From Pseudomonas sp. Irchel 3E13 (GTDB lineage: Bacteria; Pseudomonadota; Gammaproteobacteria; Pseudomonadales; Pseudomonadaceae): a stretch of DNA of 64,000 bases. The DNA lies in the NCBI RefSeq assembly GCF_900187455.1, contig NZ_FYDX01000011.1:62001-126000 (forward strand), in the 5' to 3' direction. Positions 8,634 to 17,448 of the stretch are shown here, piece by piece (the stretch's first letter is position 1; each line of letters starts with the position of its first letter). The notes beneath the pieces are model-generated. The model saw only the letters and a program-made list of their open reading frames with translations, searched no databases and was not told the origin of the DNA. A program made the position numbers and the translations under genes.

Positions 8634-9172
8634 GCCAGACCCTGAATGCCGCCGTCAAGCCGAGCCCGCTGAAGCAGGCGTGGCTGAAGTGGCGTTTCCA
8701 CCTGAACATCCTGTTGCTGCTGATCCCGCTGGGCTTTATGCCCAAGTACTTCGCCGACGCCGCGCTGTTTCGCGGCGACAGCGGCCTGGGCGCGACGCCG
8801 ATCGACGATATCCAGGTCGGCCCGTGGAGCCTGACCCTCGCCGAGCTGCGCGACGAAGCCCCGCGCCAGGACGGACCGGCCGGCTACTTCAAGTCGTTCA
8901 ACGCGGCGCTGTGCAAGACCTGCATCGGCGAGGTCAAGGCCGCCTACCTGCGCATCGGCAAGCCGCGCAGCCTGCGCGCCGCCGGCACGATTTTCTTCGG
9001 CACGCCGTACCGCATGGGCACCAGCCTGCCGGTGCCGGAGCGCACCCGCGCCGACGCCGAACTGTGGATCACCCTCGAAGGCTGGGACGGCAGCATGCAC
9101 CAGGCCTCGGTCCCCCTGGCCAAGGCCTCGCCCGCCACCGTCGCCTGGCTGAACAAACAAGGAGGCAAATGA
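8630..9172 (+). CDS. fpvH: FpvH, membrane-anchored partner of FpvG
   Basis: A 180-residue protein with one N-terminal membrane anchor (LNILLLLIPLGFMPKYF) and a periplasmic domain. A CxxC pair in ALCKTCIGEVKAAY could hold a metal or a disulphide. In P. aeruginosa fpvH lies directly after fpvG in the same operon and its product assists iron release from ferri-pyoverdine. The biochemical role is not established from sequence. It overlaps fpvG by 4 bp, and its stop overlaps the fpvJ start region. Confidence 0.85.
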   Translation: MSQTLNAAVKPSPLKQAWLKWRFHLNILLLLIPLGFMPKYFADAALFRGDSGLGATPIDDIQVGPWSLTLAELRDEAPRQDGPAGYFKSFNAALCKTCIGEVKAAYLRIGKPRSLRAAGTIFFGTPYRMGTSLPVPERTRADAELWITLEGWDGSMHQASVPLAKASPATVAWLNKQGGK

Positions 9173-9495
9173 TGAAACTCAAGGCCGGCAGGCTTGCCCT
9201 GCCCCTGTTCCTGCTGGCGCTCGCCGGCCCCGCCCTGGCGCACAACCCGATGTGCCAGTGCGAGCCGATCGACGGCGAGCAGATCAAGTGCACCGGCGGC
9301 TTCTCCGACGGCAGCGGCGCACCGGGGGTGACCCTGGACGTGATCGGCTACGACGAAAGCGTGCTGGTCCCCGGCAAGCTCGGCGACGATTCGACCCTGA
9401 CCTTCAAGCGCCCGGCCGGCGAGTTCTATGTGCTGTTCGACGCGGGCCCCGGCCACGTCGTGGAAATCGACTACGCCGACATCGGTGAGCCATGA
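9172..9495 (+). CDS. fpvJ: FpvJ, small periplasmic protein of the fpvGHJK system
   Basis: A 107-residue protein with a Sec signal peptide ending ALA. The mature protein begins with a metal-ligand-like stretch, HNPMCQCEP. A transthyretin-like beta domain follows (GVTLDVIGYDESVLVPGKLG ... EFYVLFDAGPGHVVEIDY). ATG 9172 has GGAGG 6 nt upstream; the adjacent ATG 9169 would be too close to it. It is the third gene of the fpvGHJK iron-release group, with the ATGA overlap to fpvK. The exact role of FpvJ is unknown; binding of released iron or electron-transfer assistance is an inference from the Cys/His-rich start. Confidence 0.82.
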   Translation: MKLKAGRLALPLFLLALAGPALAHNPMCQCEPIDGEQIKCTGGFSDGSGAPGVTLDVIGYDESVLVPGKLGDDSTLTFKRPAGEFYVLFDAGPGHVVEIDYADIGEP

Positions 9496-10061
9496 GCCGG
9501 GTCCAGGTGGTCCGCCCGGCCGGCGCCGGGCATGAAACCCTCTACGTGCTGCTGGTCGCCCTGCTGATCCTGGCTCTGGCCGCCACGGTGGTGGCGCTGC
9601 GCGGCGAGCGCGAGGACGAAACCCGGATCGAGGCCCATCAACTGGATGCCCGCCGCGATCTCAACGCCGCCGAACAGGGCATCTACACCGACCTGCGGGT
9701 GGCCTTCGACGAAATCCAGGCGCGCCGCGAAGAAGAGCCGGGGCTGGTCAGCATCGAGTTGCTGGTGGAGGAAGGCTTCGCTCCCTTCGTCGCCGATGCC
9801 AGCAGCGTCACCCGTGGCGAACACCAGTGGCGTCAGGTGCCGGGCAATGCCTACCTGGGCCTGAGCCCGCGCCCGGAAACCGCTGGCAGCTTCCTGCTGC
9901 TGGTACCCGAGGCGCACGACGGCAACGCCGATGTCTGGCTCAACCGCACCGCCCAGCCAGCCTTGCCCGCCGAACTGTCGGCCAGCGCCCTGCAAGACGC
10001 CGGCTGGAAACAGATCGCCGCCCACTATGACGCCGGTGTCACCCGCCAGCATCAGCACTGA
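9492..10061 (+). CDS. fpvK: FpvK, DUF6162-type inner-membrane anchored protein
   Basis: A 189-residue protein with a single N-terminal membrane helix (TLYVLLVALLILALAATVVA). A periplasmic domain follows that begins with a Glu/Arg-rich helical stretch (REDETRIEAHQLDARRDLNA). The size and its place between fpvJ and the binding-protein gene match FpvK. It is the last gene of the reductase group; fpvC begins 16 bp downstream. The molecular function is undefined. Confidence 0.83.
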   Translation: MSRVQVVRPAGAGHETLYVLLVALLILALAATVVALRGEREDETRIEAHQLDARRDLNAAEQGIYTDLRVAFDEIQARREEEPGLVSIELLVEEGFAPFVADASSVTRGEHQWRQVPGNAYLGLSPRPETAGSFLLLVPEAHDGNADVWLNRTAQPALPAELSASALQDAGWKQIAAHYDAGVTRQHQH

Positions 10062-10077
10062 CCGCCAAGGAATGCCC

Positions 10078-10992
10078 ATGCTCCGCTCCGCCCTCGTCCG
10101 CGTTCTCAGTCTGTTCGTCGCCCTTGCCCTGCCCGCCCTGGCCCTCGCCGAAAACGGCAAGCCGCTGCGCATCGGCATCACCCTGCACCCGTACTACAGC
10201 TACGTCAGCAATATCGTCGGTGACCGCGCCGAGGTGGTGCCGTTGATTCCCGCCGGCTTCAACCCGCATGCCTACGAGCCGCGCGCCGAAGACATCAAGC
10301 GCATCGGCTCGCTGGACGTGGTGGTGCTCAACGGCGTGGGCCATGACGACTTCGCCGACCGCATGATCGCCGCCAGCGAAAAACCGAACATCGCCACCAT
10401 CGAATCCAACGCCAACGTGCCGCTGCTCGCCGCCACCGGCATCGCCGCCCGTGGCGCCGGCAAGGTGGTCAACCCGCACACCTTCCTGTCGATCAGCGCC
10501 AGCATCGCGCAGATCAACAACATCGCCCGCGAACTGGGCAAGCTCGACCCGGACAACGCCAAGTACTACAGCAAGAACGCCCGCGACTACGCCAAGCGCC
10601 TGCGCAAGCTGCGCGCCGACGCCCTGGCGCAACTGACCGAAGCGCCAAACCCGTCCTTCCGCGTCGCCACCATCCACGCGGCGTATGACTACCTGGTGCG
10701 CGAGTTCGGCCTGGAAGTCACCGCGGTGGTGGAACCCGCCCACGGCATCGAGCCGAGCCCGGCGCAACTGAAAAAGACCATCGACCAACTGCATGCGCTG
10801 GACGTCAAAGTGATCTTCTCCGAGATGGACTTCCCGTCGGCCTACGTCGAGACCATCCAGCGCGAGGCCGGGGTCAAGCTCTACCCGCTCACCCACATCT
10901 CCTACGGCGAGTACACCAAGGAGAAATACGAGGTGGAGATGAAGCGCAACCTCGATACCGTGGTCCGGGCGATCAAGGAGAACCAGGCATGA
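10078..10992 (+). CDS. fpvC: FpvC, periplasmic metal-binding protein of the Fpv ABC transporter
   Basis: A 304-residue cluster A-I (ZnuA/TroA-like) substrate-binding protein with a Sec signal (VALALPALALA). Candidate metal ligands are in ITLHPYYSYV, NGVGHDDF, VVNPHTFLS and FSEMDFPSA, the usual His/His/His/Asp pattern. In P. aeruginosa FpvC is one of two binding proteins of FpvCDEF and probably takes iron released from pyoverdine. ATG 10078 is supported by AAGG 7 nt upstream; ATG 10072 is too close to it. The stop overlaps the fpvD start. Confidence 0.9.
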   Translation: MLRSALVRVLSLFVALALPALALAENGKPLRIGITLHPYYSYVSNIVGDRAEVVPLIPAGFNPHAYEPRAEDIKRIGSLDVVVLNGVGHDDFADRMIAASEKPNIATIESNANVPLLAATGIAARGAGKVVNPHTFLSISASIAQINNIARELGKLDPDNAKYYSKNARDYAKRLRKLRADALAQLTEAPNPSFRVATIHAAYDYLVREFGLEVTAVVEPAHGIEPSPAQLKKTIDQLHALDVKVIFSEMDFPSAYVETIQREAGVKLYPLTHISYGEYTKEKYEVEMKRNLDTVVRAIKENQA

Positions 10993-11738
10993 CCGTGGCC
11001 GAGAACGTCGTCGCCGCACCGCGCGGGCCGTCCATCGAGTTCAGCGGCATCGACCTGACCCTGGGCCGCACGCGGATTCTCGATCAGGTCAGCTTCCAGG
11101 TCGCGGCCGGCAGCGTGCACGCCATCGTCGGCCCCAACGGCGGCGGCAAGAGTTCGCTGATCAAGACCCTGCTCGGGCAAATGCCGCACCAGGGCCGCCT
11201 GGCGCTGAACTGGCCGGACAACGGCCAGGTGATCGGCTACGTGCCGCAAGCCCTGGAGTTCGACCGCGGCCTGCCGATGACCGTGGACGATTTCATGGCC
11301 GCCATGTGCCAGCGCACGCCGGCCTTCCTCGGCCTGTCGCGGCGGGTGACGCCGGCCATCGACGCGGCCCTGGCCCGGGTCGGCATGCAGGACAAACGCA
11401 AGCGGCGCATGGGCGCGCTGTCTGGCGGCGAACGCCAGCGGGTGCTGCTGGCCCAGGGGCTGATCCCGGCGCCGCAACTGCTGGTGCTGGATGAACCGAT
11501 GTCGGCGCTGGACGAAGCCGGTGCCCAAGTGTTCGAACGCCTGCTGCAGGAGTGGCGCCAGGCCGGGACCACCGTGCTGTGGATCGAGCACGACCTGGAA
11601 GCCGTGGCGCGCCTGGCCGACCGGGTTACCGGGCTGAGCCGGCGAGTGCTGTTCGACGCGCCGCCGAAAGAAGCGCTGACCCCTGAGCGGCTGCTCGGGC
11701 TGTTTTCCATTCACCCGCGCAGCGAGAGCACCGCCTGA
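10989..11738 (+). CDS. fpvD: FpvD, ATPase of the Fpv ABC transporter
   Basis: A 249-residue ABC ATPase of the metal-uptake (ZnuC-like) group. Walker A is GPNGGGKSS, the Q-loop lies in IGYVPQALEF, the signature is LSGGERQRVL, Walker B is LLVLDEPMSALDE and the H-switch is LWIEHDLEAV. It energises uptake of iron captured by FpvC/FpvF across the inner membrane. It overlaps fpvC by 4 bp and fpvE by 1 bp, so the three are translationally coupled. Confidence 0.92.
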   Translation: MTVAENVVAAPRGPSIEFSGIDLTLGRTRILDQVSFQVAAGSVHAIVGPNGGGKSSLIKTLLGQMPHQGRLALNWPDNGQVIGYVPQALEFDRGLPMTVDDFMAAMCQRTPAFLGLSRRVTPAIDAALARVGMQDKRKRRMGALSGGERQRVLLAQGLIPAPQLLVLDEPMSALDEAGAQVFERLLQEWRQAGTTVLWIEHDLEAVARLADRVTGLSRRVLFDAPPKEALTPERLLGLFSIHPRSESTA

Positions 11739-12637
11739 TGAACTACGAAGAATTCCGCCTGCTGATCCAGGGCTGGGCGTCCTCAGGCTACCTGCCCGAA
11801 GCCCTGGCCTACGGTTTCGTGGTCAACGCCCTGCTCGCCGGCCTGATGATCGGCCCGGTGCTCGGCGGCCTCGGCACGCTGGTGGTGGTCAAGCGCTTCG
11901 CCTTCTTCTCCGAGGCCGTGGGTCACGCGGCGCTGACCGGCGTGGCCATCGGCATCCTCCTCGGCGAACCCTACACCGGCCCCTACGGCAGCCTGTTCGG
12001 CTACTGCCTGCTGTTCGGCATCCTGCTCAACTTCCTGCGCAACCGCACCGGCCTGTCGCCGGACACCCTGATCGGCGTGTTCCTTTCGGTGTCGTTGGCG
12101 CTGGGCGCGAGCCTGCTGCTGATGCTGGCCGGCAAGATCAACGTGCACATCCTCGAAAACGTGCTGTTCGGCTCGGTGCTCACCGTCAGCGGCCAGGACC
12201 TGGTGGTGCTGGGTATCGTCGGCAGCCTGGTGCTGGGGCTGGCGCTGCCGCTGTACAACCGCATCATGCTGGCCAGCTTCAACCCGCAACTGGCGGCGGT
12301 GCGTGGCGTCGCGGTGAAGAGCCTGGACTACCTGTTCGTGGTGCTGGTGACGCTGGTCACGGTGGCGGCGGTGAAAGTCATCGGCGCCATCCTGGTCGGC
12401 GCGCTATTGGTGATTCCGGCGGCGGCGGCGCGGCTGGTCAGCCAGTCGCTGAAGGGCTTCTTCTGGGCGTCGGTGCTGATCGCCACCTTCAGCACCCTGA
12501 TCGGCATCCTGCTGCCCATCGTCTTCGACCTGCCGGTGCCTTCGGGCGCAGCGATCATCCTGGTCGCCGGCAGCTTCTTCGCCCTCGCCGCGCTGGCACG
12601 CGGCCTGGTTCCACGCCTGCAAGGAAACCCGGCATGA
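11738..12637 (+). CDS. fpvE: FpvE, permease of the Fpv ABC transporter
   Basis: A 299-residue ABC-3 family metal permease with about eight membrane segments, starting with AYGFVVNALLAGLMIGPVLG and ending in the segment around IILVAGSFFALAALA. The ABC-3 signature region is visible at FFSEAVGHAALTGVAIG. It forms the membrane channel for FpvD. Its start overlaps the fpvD stop by one base and its stop overlaps the fpvF start (ATGA). Confidence 0.92.
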   Translation: MNYEEFRLLIQGWASSGYLPEALAYGFVVNALLAGLMIGPVLGGLGTLVVVKRFAFFSEAVGHAALTGVAIGILLGEPYTGPYGSLFGYCLLFGILLNFLRNRTGLSPDTLIGVFLSVSLALGASLLLMLAGKINVHILENVLFGSVLTVSGQDLVVLGIVGSLVLGLALPLYNRIMLASFNPQLAAVRGVAVKSLDYLFVVLVTLVTVAAVKVIGAILVGALLVIPAAAARLVSQSLKGFFWASVLIATFSTLIGILLPIVFDLPVPSGAAIILVAGSFFALAALARGLVPRLQGNPA

Positions 12638-13554
12638 CTCCAACCCTCAAGCACCTGAGCCTGGCCCTGCTGCTGGCCGGCCTGCCCCTCGCCAGCCACG
12701 CCCAGAGCGCGGCGAAACCCGCCGCGCAACAGGCCGCCGGCGTCACCGTGCTGGCCTCGCTGCCGGTGACCTACGGCCTGGGCAGCCTGCTGCTGGACGG
12801 CACCTCGGTCAAACTGCAACGGGCGGCGCCGGCGAACATCCCCGCCAGCCGCCAGCCGTCCTACTTCAGCGGTCGCGGCCTGGCGAGCCTGCAGAAATCT
12901 GCGGGCAAGGCTGACGCGGTGATCGGCCTGCGCTCGATCTGGAACGACGACCCGCTGTATCCGGTGGCGCGCCGGAGCAATATCCGCATCGTCGAAATCG
13001 ACGCCGCGCGGCCGGTGGACGGTGCCCTGCCGGGTATCGCCGTACAGGGCAACAACGTGTTCTCGGGTTACCCGTGGCTGAACCCGACCAACCTCGGGCG
13101 CATGGCCGACGTCCTGGCCAGCGACCTCGGGCGCCTGTCGCCGGCGGACCAACCGAAAATCCAGAGCAACCTCGCCGCCCTCAAACGCCAGTTGCTCGAC
13201 CTCAGCGCCAGCAGCGAAGCGAAGCTGGCCGAGGCCGACAACCTCAGCGTGGTCAACCTGTCGGATCGCCTGGGCTACCTGATCGGCGGGCTGAACCTGG
13301 ACCTGATCGACCACCCGCAAGTGGCCGACGACCAATGGACGGCCGAACAGCTCAAGCACCTTGGGGACGAGTTGAAAGGGCAGGATGTTGCCGTGGTGCT
13401 GCACCACAAACAGCCGAGCCAGGCCGTGGCGGACGTGATCGCCGCGTCCGGCGCGAAGCTGGTGGTGGTGGACACCGACAGTGACGACACATTGGCCGGG
13501 TTGAAGGCTGGGGTGGAACAGGTGGTGGGGGCGTTGGCGGGGAGTCAGGGTTAA
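12634..13554 (+). CDS. fpvF: FpvF, second periplasmic binding protein of the Fpv transporter
   Basis: A 306-residue periplasmic binding protein with a Sec signal (LALLLAGLPLASHAQS). It has the ZnuA/TroA-like two-lobed layout but fewer histidines than FpvC, in line with FpvF of P. aeruginosa, which binds the siderophore itself. The sequence shows a long interdomain helix (around KIQSNLAALKRQLLDLSASS). It is the last gene of the fpv operon; a terminator and a REP lie just after the stop. Confidence 0.88.
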   Translation: MTPTLKHLSLALLLAGLPLASHAQSAAKPAAQQAAGVTVLASLPVTYGLGSLLLDGTSVKLQRAAPANIPASRQPSYFSGRGLASLQKSAGKADAVIGLRSIWNDDPLYPVARRSNIRIVEIDAARPVDGALPGIAVQGNNVFSGYPWLNPTNLGRMADVLASDLGRLSPADQPKIQSNLAALKRQLLDLSASSEAKLAEADNLSVVNLSDRLGYLIGGLNLDLIDHPQVADDQWTAEQLKHLGDELKGQDVAVVLHHKQPSQAVADVIAASGAKLVVVDTDSDDTLAGLKAGVEQVVGALAGSQG

Positions 13555-13564
13555 ACCAAGGGCC

Positions 13565-13589
13565 CTGTAGGAGCGAGCTTGCTCGCGAA
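13565..13589 (+). repeat. Single Pseudomonas REP sequence
   Basis: One copy of the REP core CTGTAGGAGCGAGCTTGCTC plus GCGAA, itself an imperfect hairpin, directly after fpvF. Confidence 0.85.
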
Positions 13590-13616
13590 GGGCCGCACGG
13601 CGGCCCTCGCCTTTTA
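13589..13616 (+). terminator. Terminator after the fpv operon
   Basis: A perfect hairpin AGGGCCGC-ACG-GCGGCCCT at 13589-13607 is followed by CGCCTTTTA. It faces the end of the convergent DUF1615 gene, whose stop is at 13614. Confidence 0.7.
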
Positions 13617-14687
13617 TTGCTTCATACACCGCTGATACCGCTCATCCACCCGTTTGGCGAACCACGCCGTGGTCAATTGCCGGGTAATCTTCGGGCTCTT
13701 CAGCTCGATCCCCGGCAACACCGCCCGCGGCACGCGCTTACCTGCCGCCTTGTCGGCCAGGGCAAAGACCTGTTGGTACAAACGGGTTTCCTCGAACTCA
13801 TAACGGTCGCCCTTCTCCAACTGACTACGCAGGGTCGGGTTGCGCATGCCGAACTCCTCGCCCAGCCGCCGCGCCGCCTTTTCGGTACTCCCCGGCAGAA
13901 TCGAACCCGGCGCGATCAGGTCGCCATCCAACGCCAACTCCACGCCAGTGACCCGGCTCAGCGCGCTCTGAAACGCGGCGTTGCGGCTGGCGTACCAGCC
14001 CGCGTTGAAATCGGCGAAGCGATACAGCGGCTGGTCGTAGTTGGCCGGATACCCAAGCAAATGGGCGATGCCGAAATACATCCCGCCGCGCCGGCTGAAC
14101 ACCTCGTTGCGCAGGCTGCCGTCATGCGGGTAGGGATAGTCACGGGCATGGGCCTCGGCAAAATCGATGCTGACCTGCATTGGCCCGCCGGTGCGCACCG
14201 GGTTCAAGCCGCCGAGCAGCGACTTGCCCAACGGCAGCGAGCCGGTCAGTTCGTCATAAAGCTGACTCAGCTCCCGCTCACTGCGCACCGCCGCCAGGCG
14301 CTGGTTCCAGGTTTTGCCATTGGCCGAGCGGGTGTCGAGGGCGGCGTCCACCAAGGCTTTCGGCACAAGCACCCGGGCGGCGCGGCGGTCGATTTCTTCG
14401 CGGGCGATACGCCCAAGGTTGGGCACTTTAGGGTCGGCGCTGAAGGTGGATTCCTGCTCGGTCACCGCCAGCACCGCGCAGATATTCGACTGGCTGGGGT
14501 CGAGCTTCTGAGTGGTGAACGCCGTCTCGATGTCGCGGGCCCAGCCCTGACGATCACTGACGCTGGCCGGCAGCAGCGCGGCGATGCGCGCCCGGGCCTG
14601 CTCCGGTGTCACCTGCTGTTTCGCCTGCTGGCCAGCGCAACCGGCCAGCAGCAACAGCACCAGCATCAACCCCGTCAATCGGCTCAC
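13614..14687 (-). CDS. DUF1615 family lipoprotein
   Basis: A 357-residue outer- or inner-membrane-attached lipoprotein. The signal peptide ends in the lipobox LLAGC. Family landmarks are the conserved NICAVLAVTEQESTFSADP (a lysozyme-like Glu region), GGPMQVSIDFAEAH, MYFGIAHLLGYP and YRFADFNAGWYASRNAAFQ. DUF1615 proteins resemble lytic transglycosylases in layout, but an enzymatic role is not proven. GTG 14687 is preferred: AGGGGAG lies 8 nt upstream, whereas GTG 14696 nearly abuts it. Confidence 0.85.
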   Translation of the reverse strand: MSRLTGLMLVLLLLAGCAGQQAKQQVTPEQARARIAALLPASVSDRQGWARDIETAFTTQKLDPSQSNICAVLAVTEQESTFSADPKVPNLGRIAREEIDRRAARVLVPKALVDAALDTRSANGKTWNQRLAAVRSERELSQLYDELTGSLPLGKSLLGGLNPVRTGGPMQVSIDFAEAHARDYPYPHDGSLRNEVFSRRGGMYFGIAHLLGYPANYDQPLYRFADFNAGWYASRNAAFQSALSRVTGVELALDGDLIAPGSILPGSTEKAARRLGEEFGMRNPTLRSQLEKGDRYEFEETRLYQQVFALADKAAGKRVPRAVLPGIELKSPKITRQLTTAWFAKRVDERYQRCMKQ

Positions 14688-14753
14688 TGGCTTCACTCCC
14701 CTGCCCGGACAATGCGAACACGGTAGCGGGGGCCAGCGGCCCAGGGCAAGACG

Positions 14754-15326
14754 CTACTTGAAACTGCCCGGCACGCGCCTGCGGTTGGTGATTTCCTCAA
14801 GTCCCCTGGCGCCCGGTATGTCCGACTTCAGCGGGATCGAATCGTCCTCGAGATTCGCCAGCACCTGCTCGTAGTTTCGCTTGACCACCTGGTGCGCCGA
14901 CTGTTCCCGCTCAAGATCGCTGGCCAGGTCCTGGCAGCGGGCGCGCAAGTCGCGCAACTGATCCTTCAGGTCGAGAATGGACTGTTCCTGCAGGATCGCC
15001 TCGCCCTTGAGTTCGTCGAAATCCGCCTGGCTGCGCAGCAGCTCTTTTTCCGCCTTGCCCAGCGCCCGCTTGCTCGCACGCAGCGCCTTTTCCTGCTCGC
15101 TGGAGTGTTCGGCGCTGGCATCGGCCAACTGCCCGAGCAACTTCTTCAACACCGCCGGTTTGAACTCGACAAGATCAGTGGCACGCTCATCGTCCGGCAG
15201 GATGACCGACGCCACCGCCGTGAATTTCACCCCGGCGAGAAACTGCAGTTTCTTCGGCAGCGGGTTGTTCTTGCCGTAATCCGCACGCAAGGTGCGCTCC
15301 AGTGTCTTGCCCGATTTACGTGCCAT
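14754..15326 (-). CDS. Coiled-coil protein of unknown function
   Basis: A 190-residue soluble protein starting at ATG 15326, with AGGAG 10 nt upstream. The N-terminal 60 residues are basic (ARKSGKTLERTLRADYGKNN). The middle (about 75-155) is a long Glu/Lys/Leu coiled coil with heptads such as LKDQLRDLRARCQDLASDLE. It has no membrane segment and I do not recognise a family. It lies 17 bp after the exported hypothetical and probably shares its transcript. Confidence 0.75.
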   Translation of the reverse strand: MARKSGKTLERTLRADYGKNNPLPKKLQFLAGVKFTAVASVILPDDERATDLVEFKPAVLKKLLGQLADASAEHSSEQEKALRASKRALGKAEKELLRSQADFDELKGEAILQEQSILDLKDQLRDLRARCQDLASDLEREQSAHQVVKRNYEQVLANLEDDSIPLKSDIPGARGLEEITNRRRVPGSFK

Positions 15327-15343
15327 TCGCTTGGGTCTCCTGT

Positions 15344-16012
15344 TCAGCAACCCGGTTTGTTCAGTTCGGTACCGATGGTCACCGCAGTCACCTTCACCCC
15401 CTTGAAACTCTGGTTGGCGACCTCGTCGAAGTCGCGCTCGCAGTTGAAGCGGGTGTCGATGACGAAATCCTGGCCCTTGGTTTTTTGCATGGCCTCGCTC
15501 CACTGGTTCGAGGCGTTGATGGCGGCATCGTCGGCCAGCACAGCCTCCAGCAGAACCTCGGTGAAGTTGACCGCGTGCGGTCCCTGCCAAAGCGCGTACA
15601 CCGAGGGATCAGCCGCGTTGCCGCACAGGTGCAGGCAGTCGGCATAGAACTCCAGCTGGCCGCCGCTGGATTCACTCATCGCGCCGAAGGTCAGCGGCTT
15701 GTTGGCGGGCGGCGCGAAGGTGCCGATGAAGCTGGAAAGATCGGCCTTGCACGAAGGCGAAAGCTGCAGGCGCAGTTCACTGACAGTGCCGCCCGCGGCG
15801 TTGGCGGAGATTTCGCAGCCCTGCACGCGGTAGCTGTGGACATCCCCCACCGAGGTCCTGGCAATCCCGGCGATGGATTCGAAATAGCGCAGGTTGGTGC
15901 CAAGCATCTCGCCATTGAAGACCTGGGCCACCGTGGCCTGGGCCTGAGCCAGTGTTGGCAGGCAAGCGAGCGTAAGGGTCGAACCGAGAACAGCCAGTGC
16001 GCGGGAAGCCAT
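15344..16012 (-). CDS. Exported protein of unknown function
   Basis: A 222-residue protein with a Sec signal peptide (LTLACLPTLAQAQA). The mature domain has paired cysteines (QGCEIS ... SPSCKAD ... ADCLHLCGN ... FNCERDFDE ... terminal C), which suggests disulphides in the periplasm. No catalytic motif is recognised. The gene runs towards the coiled-coil gene with a 17-bp gap, and the start is ATG 16012. Confidence 0.75.
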   Translation of the reverse strand: MASRALAVLGSTLTLACLPTLAQAQATVAQVFNGEMLGTNLRYFESIAGIARTSVGDVHSYRVQGCEISANAAGGTVSELRLQLSPSCKADLSSFIGTFAPPANKPLTFGAMSESSGGQLEFYADCLHLCGNAADPSVYALWQGPHAVNFTEVLLEAVLADDAAINASNQWSEAMQKTKGQDFVIDTRFNCERDFDEVANQSFKGVKVTAVTIGTELNKPGC

Positions 16013-16081
16013 CGATACATCCTGTCAGTGTGGAAATCCAGCGCGCACTTTAAAGCAGGGAATATCGAATTGCCATCAACC

Positions 16082-16633
16082 TCAGGGCTGCTCCCCGACC
16101 AGGAAGGTCTTGCTGATCTGGCGGAATTTCTCGTGGCCGGCGCTGCGCATCAGTTCGAACAGCACCATTTCGCGGGTGACGATCTGCGCGCCGGCATCGC
16201 GCATGCGTTCGAGGCCGGTGGCTTTGCTGAACGAGGTGCGGCTGTCGCAGGCATCGGCCACCACGAACACCTGCTTGCCCAGGGCCAGCAGTTCGAGCAC
16301 GGTCTGCAGCACGCAGACATGGGTTTCCATACCGCACACGATCACCTGCTCGCGGGCCAGCAGCGTGGCGGGCAGGCATTCGCCGGCCACGCAGGAAAAG
16401 TGCTGTTTCTCCACCACCGTGGCGCTGGCTGCGACGTCCAGCAGGCTGGCGACGGTGTGGCCGAGGCCCTTGGGGTATTGCTCGGAAATCACCGTCGGCA
16501 GCCCAAGCTCTGCGGTGGCGGCGAGCAGCCAGCGGGTGCGCGCCAGGGTGCCAGCGGGGTCGCTGACCGCGCCGATGAGTTTTTCCTGAACGTCGATGAC
16601 CAGCAGCGTGGCCTGGGAGGAATCGATCAGCAT
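16082..16633 (-). CDS. Isochorismatase-family hydrolase (YcaC-like)
   Basis: A 183-residue cysteine hydrolase. The catalytic Asp is in LLVIDVQEKL, the Lys in SEQYPKGLG and the nucleophile Cys in CGMETHVCVLQ. Together they form the triad of the isochorismatase-like superfamily. The sequence is closest in style to YcaC-type amidohydrolases, so a direct role in siderophore isochorismate chemistry is unlikely despite the neighbours. ATG 16633 is chosen because AAGGAG lies 10 nt upstream. Confidence 0.88.
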   Translation of the reverse strand: MLIDSSQATLLVIDVQEKLIGAVSDPAGTLARTRWLLAATAELGLPTVISEQYPKGLGHTVASLLDVAASATVVEKQHFSCVAGECLPATLLAREQVIVCGMETHVCVLQTVLELLALGKQVFVVADACDSRTSFSKATGLERMRDAGAQIVTREMVLFELMRSAGHEKFRQISKTFLVGEQP

Positions 16634-16718
16634 TGCGTGGTGGCTCCTTGCAGTCGGGGGGTGTCCGACTATGCAAGCCCGGGGTGCCGATGGCAACCGC
16701 CGGGCCGGCATCGCCGGG

Positions 16719-17438
16719 CTAGGCCGTCAGGCGCAGGGGCTCCAGCGCAGCGCTGAGCACACCCAGCACGCGGTCTTCATGTTCGTGGATGAAGAAGTGC
16801 CCGCCCGGAAACACCTCCAGGGAGAAATCGCTCTGGGTTTCCGCACGCCAGGCCAGCAACTGCTCCTCGCTGGCGCGGTCGTCTTCGCCGCCGAAGACGT
16901 GCAGCGGACAGCGCAGGGCCGGACGCTGGCGATAGGCGTAATGCCCGCAGAGCAGGAAGTCGGCGCGCAGGATCGGCAGCATCAGGCTCATCAGCTCTTC
17001 GTTGGCCAGCACTTCCTCGGGCGTGCCCTGCAAGGTGCGCAACTCGTCCATCAGCTCGGCATCGCTTTTCGCCTCGCGCAAACGGGCGCCGTCATACTCC
17101 TCGCGGCGACTCGGCGCGGCGGTGCCGCAGGCGAACAACGCCACCGGCGGGCGACAGCCCAGCGCCTGCAGTTCATGTACCAGCTCAAAGGCCAACAACG
17201 CGCCGAGGCTGTGGCCCAGCACGGCGTAGGGCTGGTTGGCGGTCAGCCGTTGTTCGGCCGCCAGTTGCCGGGCCAGCGCGGCCAGGTCGGTGTGCAGCGG
17301 CTCGGCCAGGCGGGCGCCACGGCCCGGCAACTCGACCGGACGCACGTTCAGCCAGGCCGGCAATTTGCGCCGCCAACGGCTGTAGACCATGGCGCTGGCG
17401 CCAGAGTACGGCAGGCACAACAGGGTCAGTGACGACAC
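16719..17438 (-). CDS. Type II thioesterase of the pyoverdine locus
   Basis: A 239-residue alpha/beta hydrolase of the external (type II) NRPS thioesterase family. It has the nucleophile elbow GHSLG, the Asp region VFGGEDDRAS and the catalytic His in PGGHFFIHEHE. Such enzymes remove misloaded acyl groups from peptidyl carrier proteins. It corresponds in position to the thioesterase next to the MbtH gene in P. aeruginosa (PA2411). The start is GTG 17438, with GGGG 6-7 nt upstream. It lies 10 bp behind mbtH and is certainly co-transcribed. Confidence 0.9.
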   Translation of the reverse strand: MSSLTLLCLPYSGASAMVYSRWRRKLPAWLNVRPVELPGRGARLAEPLHTDLAALARQLAAEQRLTANQPYAVLGHSLGALLAFELVHELQALGCRPPVALFACGTAAPSRREEYDGARLREAKSDAELMDELRTLQGTPEEVLANEELMSLMLPILRADFLLCGHYAYRQRPALRCPLHVFGGEDDRASEEQLLAWRAETQSDFSLEVFPGGHFFIHEHEDRVLGVLSAALEPLRLTA

Positions 17439-17448
17439 GCCAGGCCCC

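Noticed and set aside
16082..16633. Isochorismatase for salicylate or catechol siderophore synthesis
   Set aside because: The sequence looks like a YcaC-type hydrolase, and no isochorismate synthase or aryl carrier gene is nearby.
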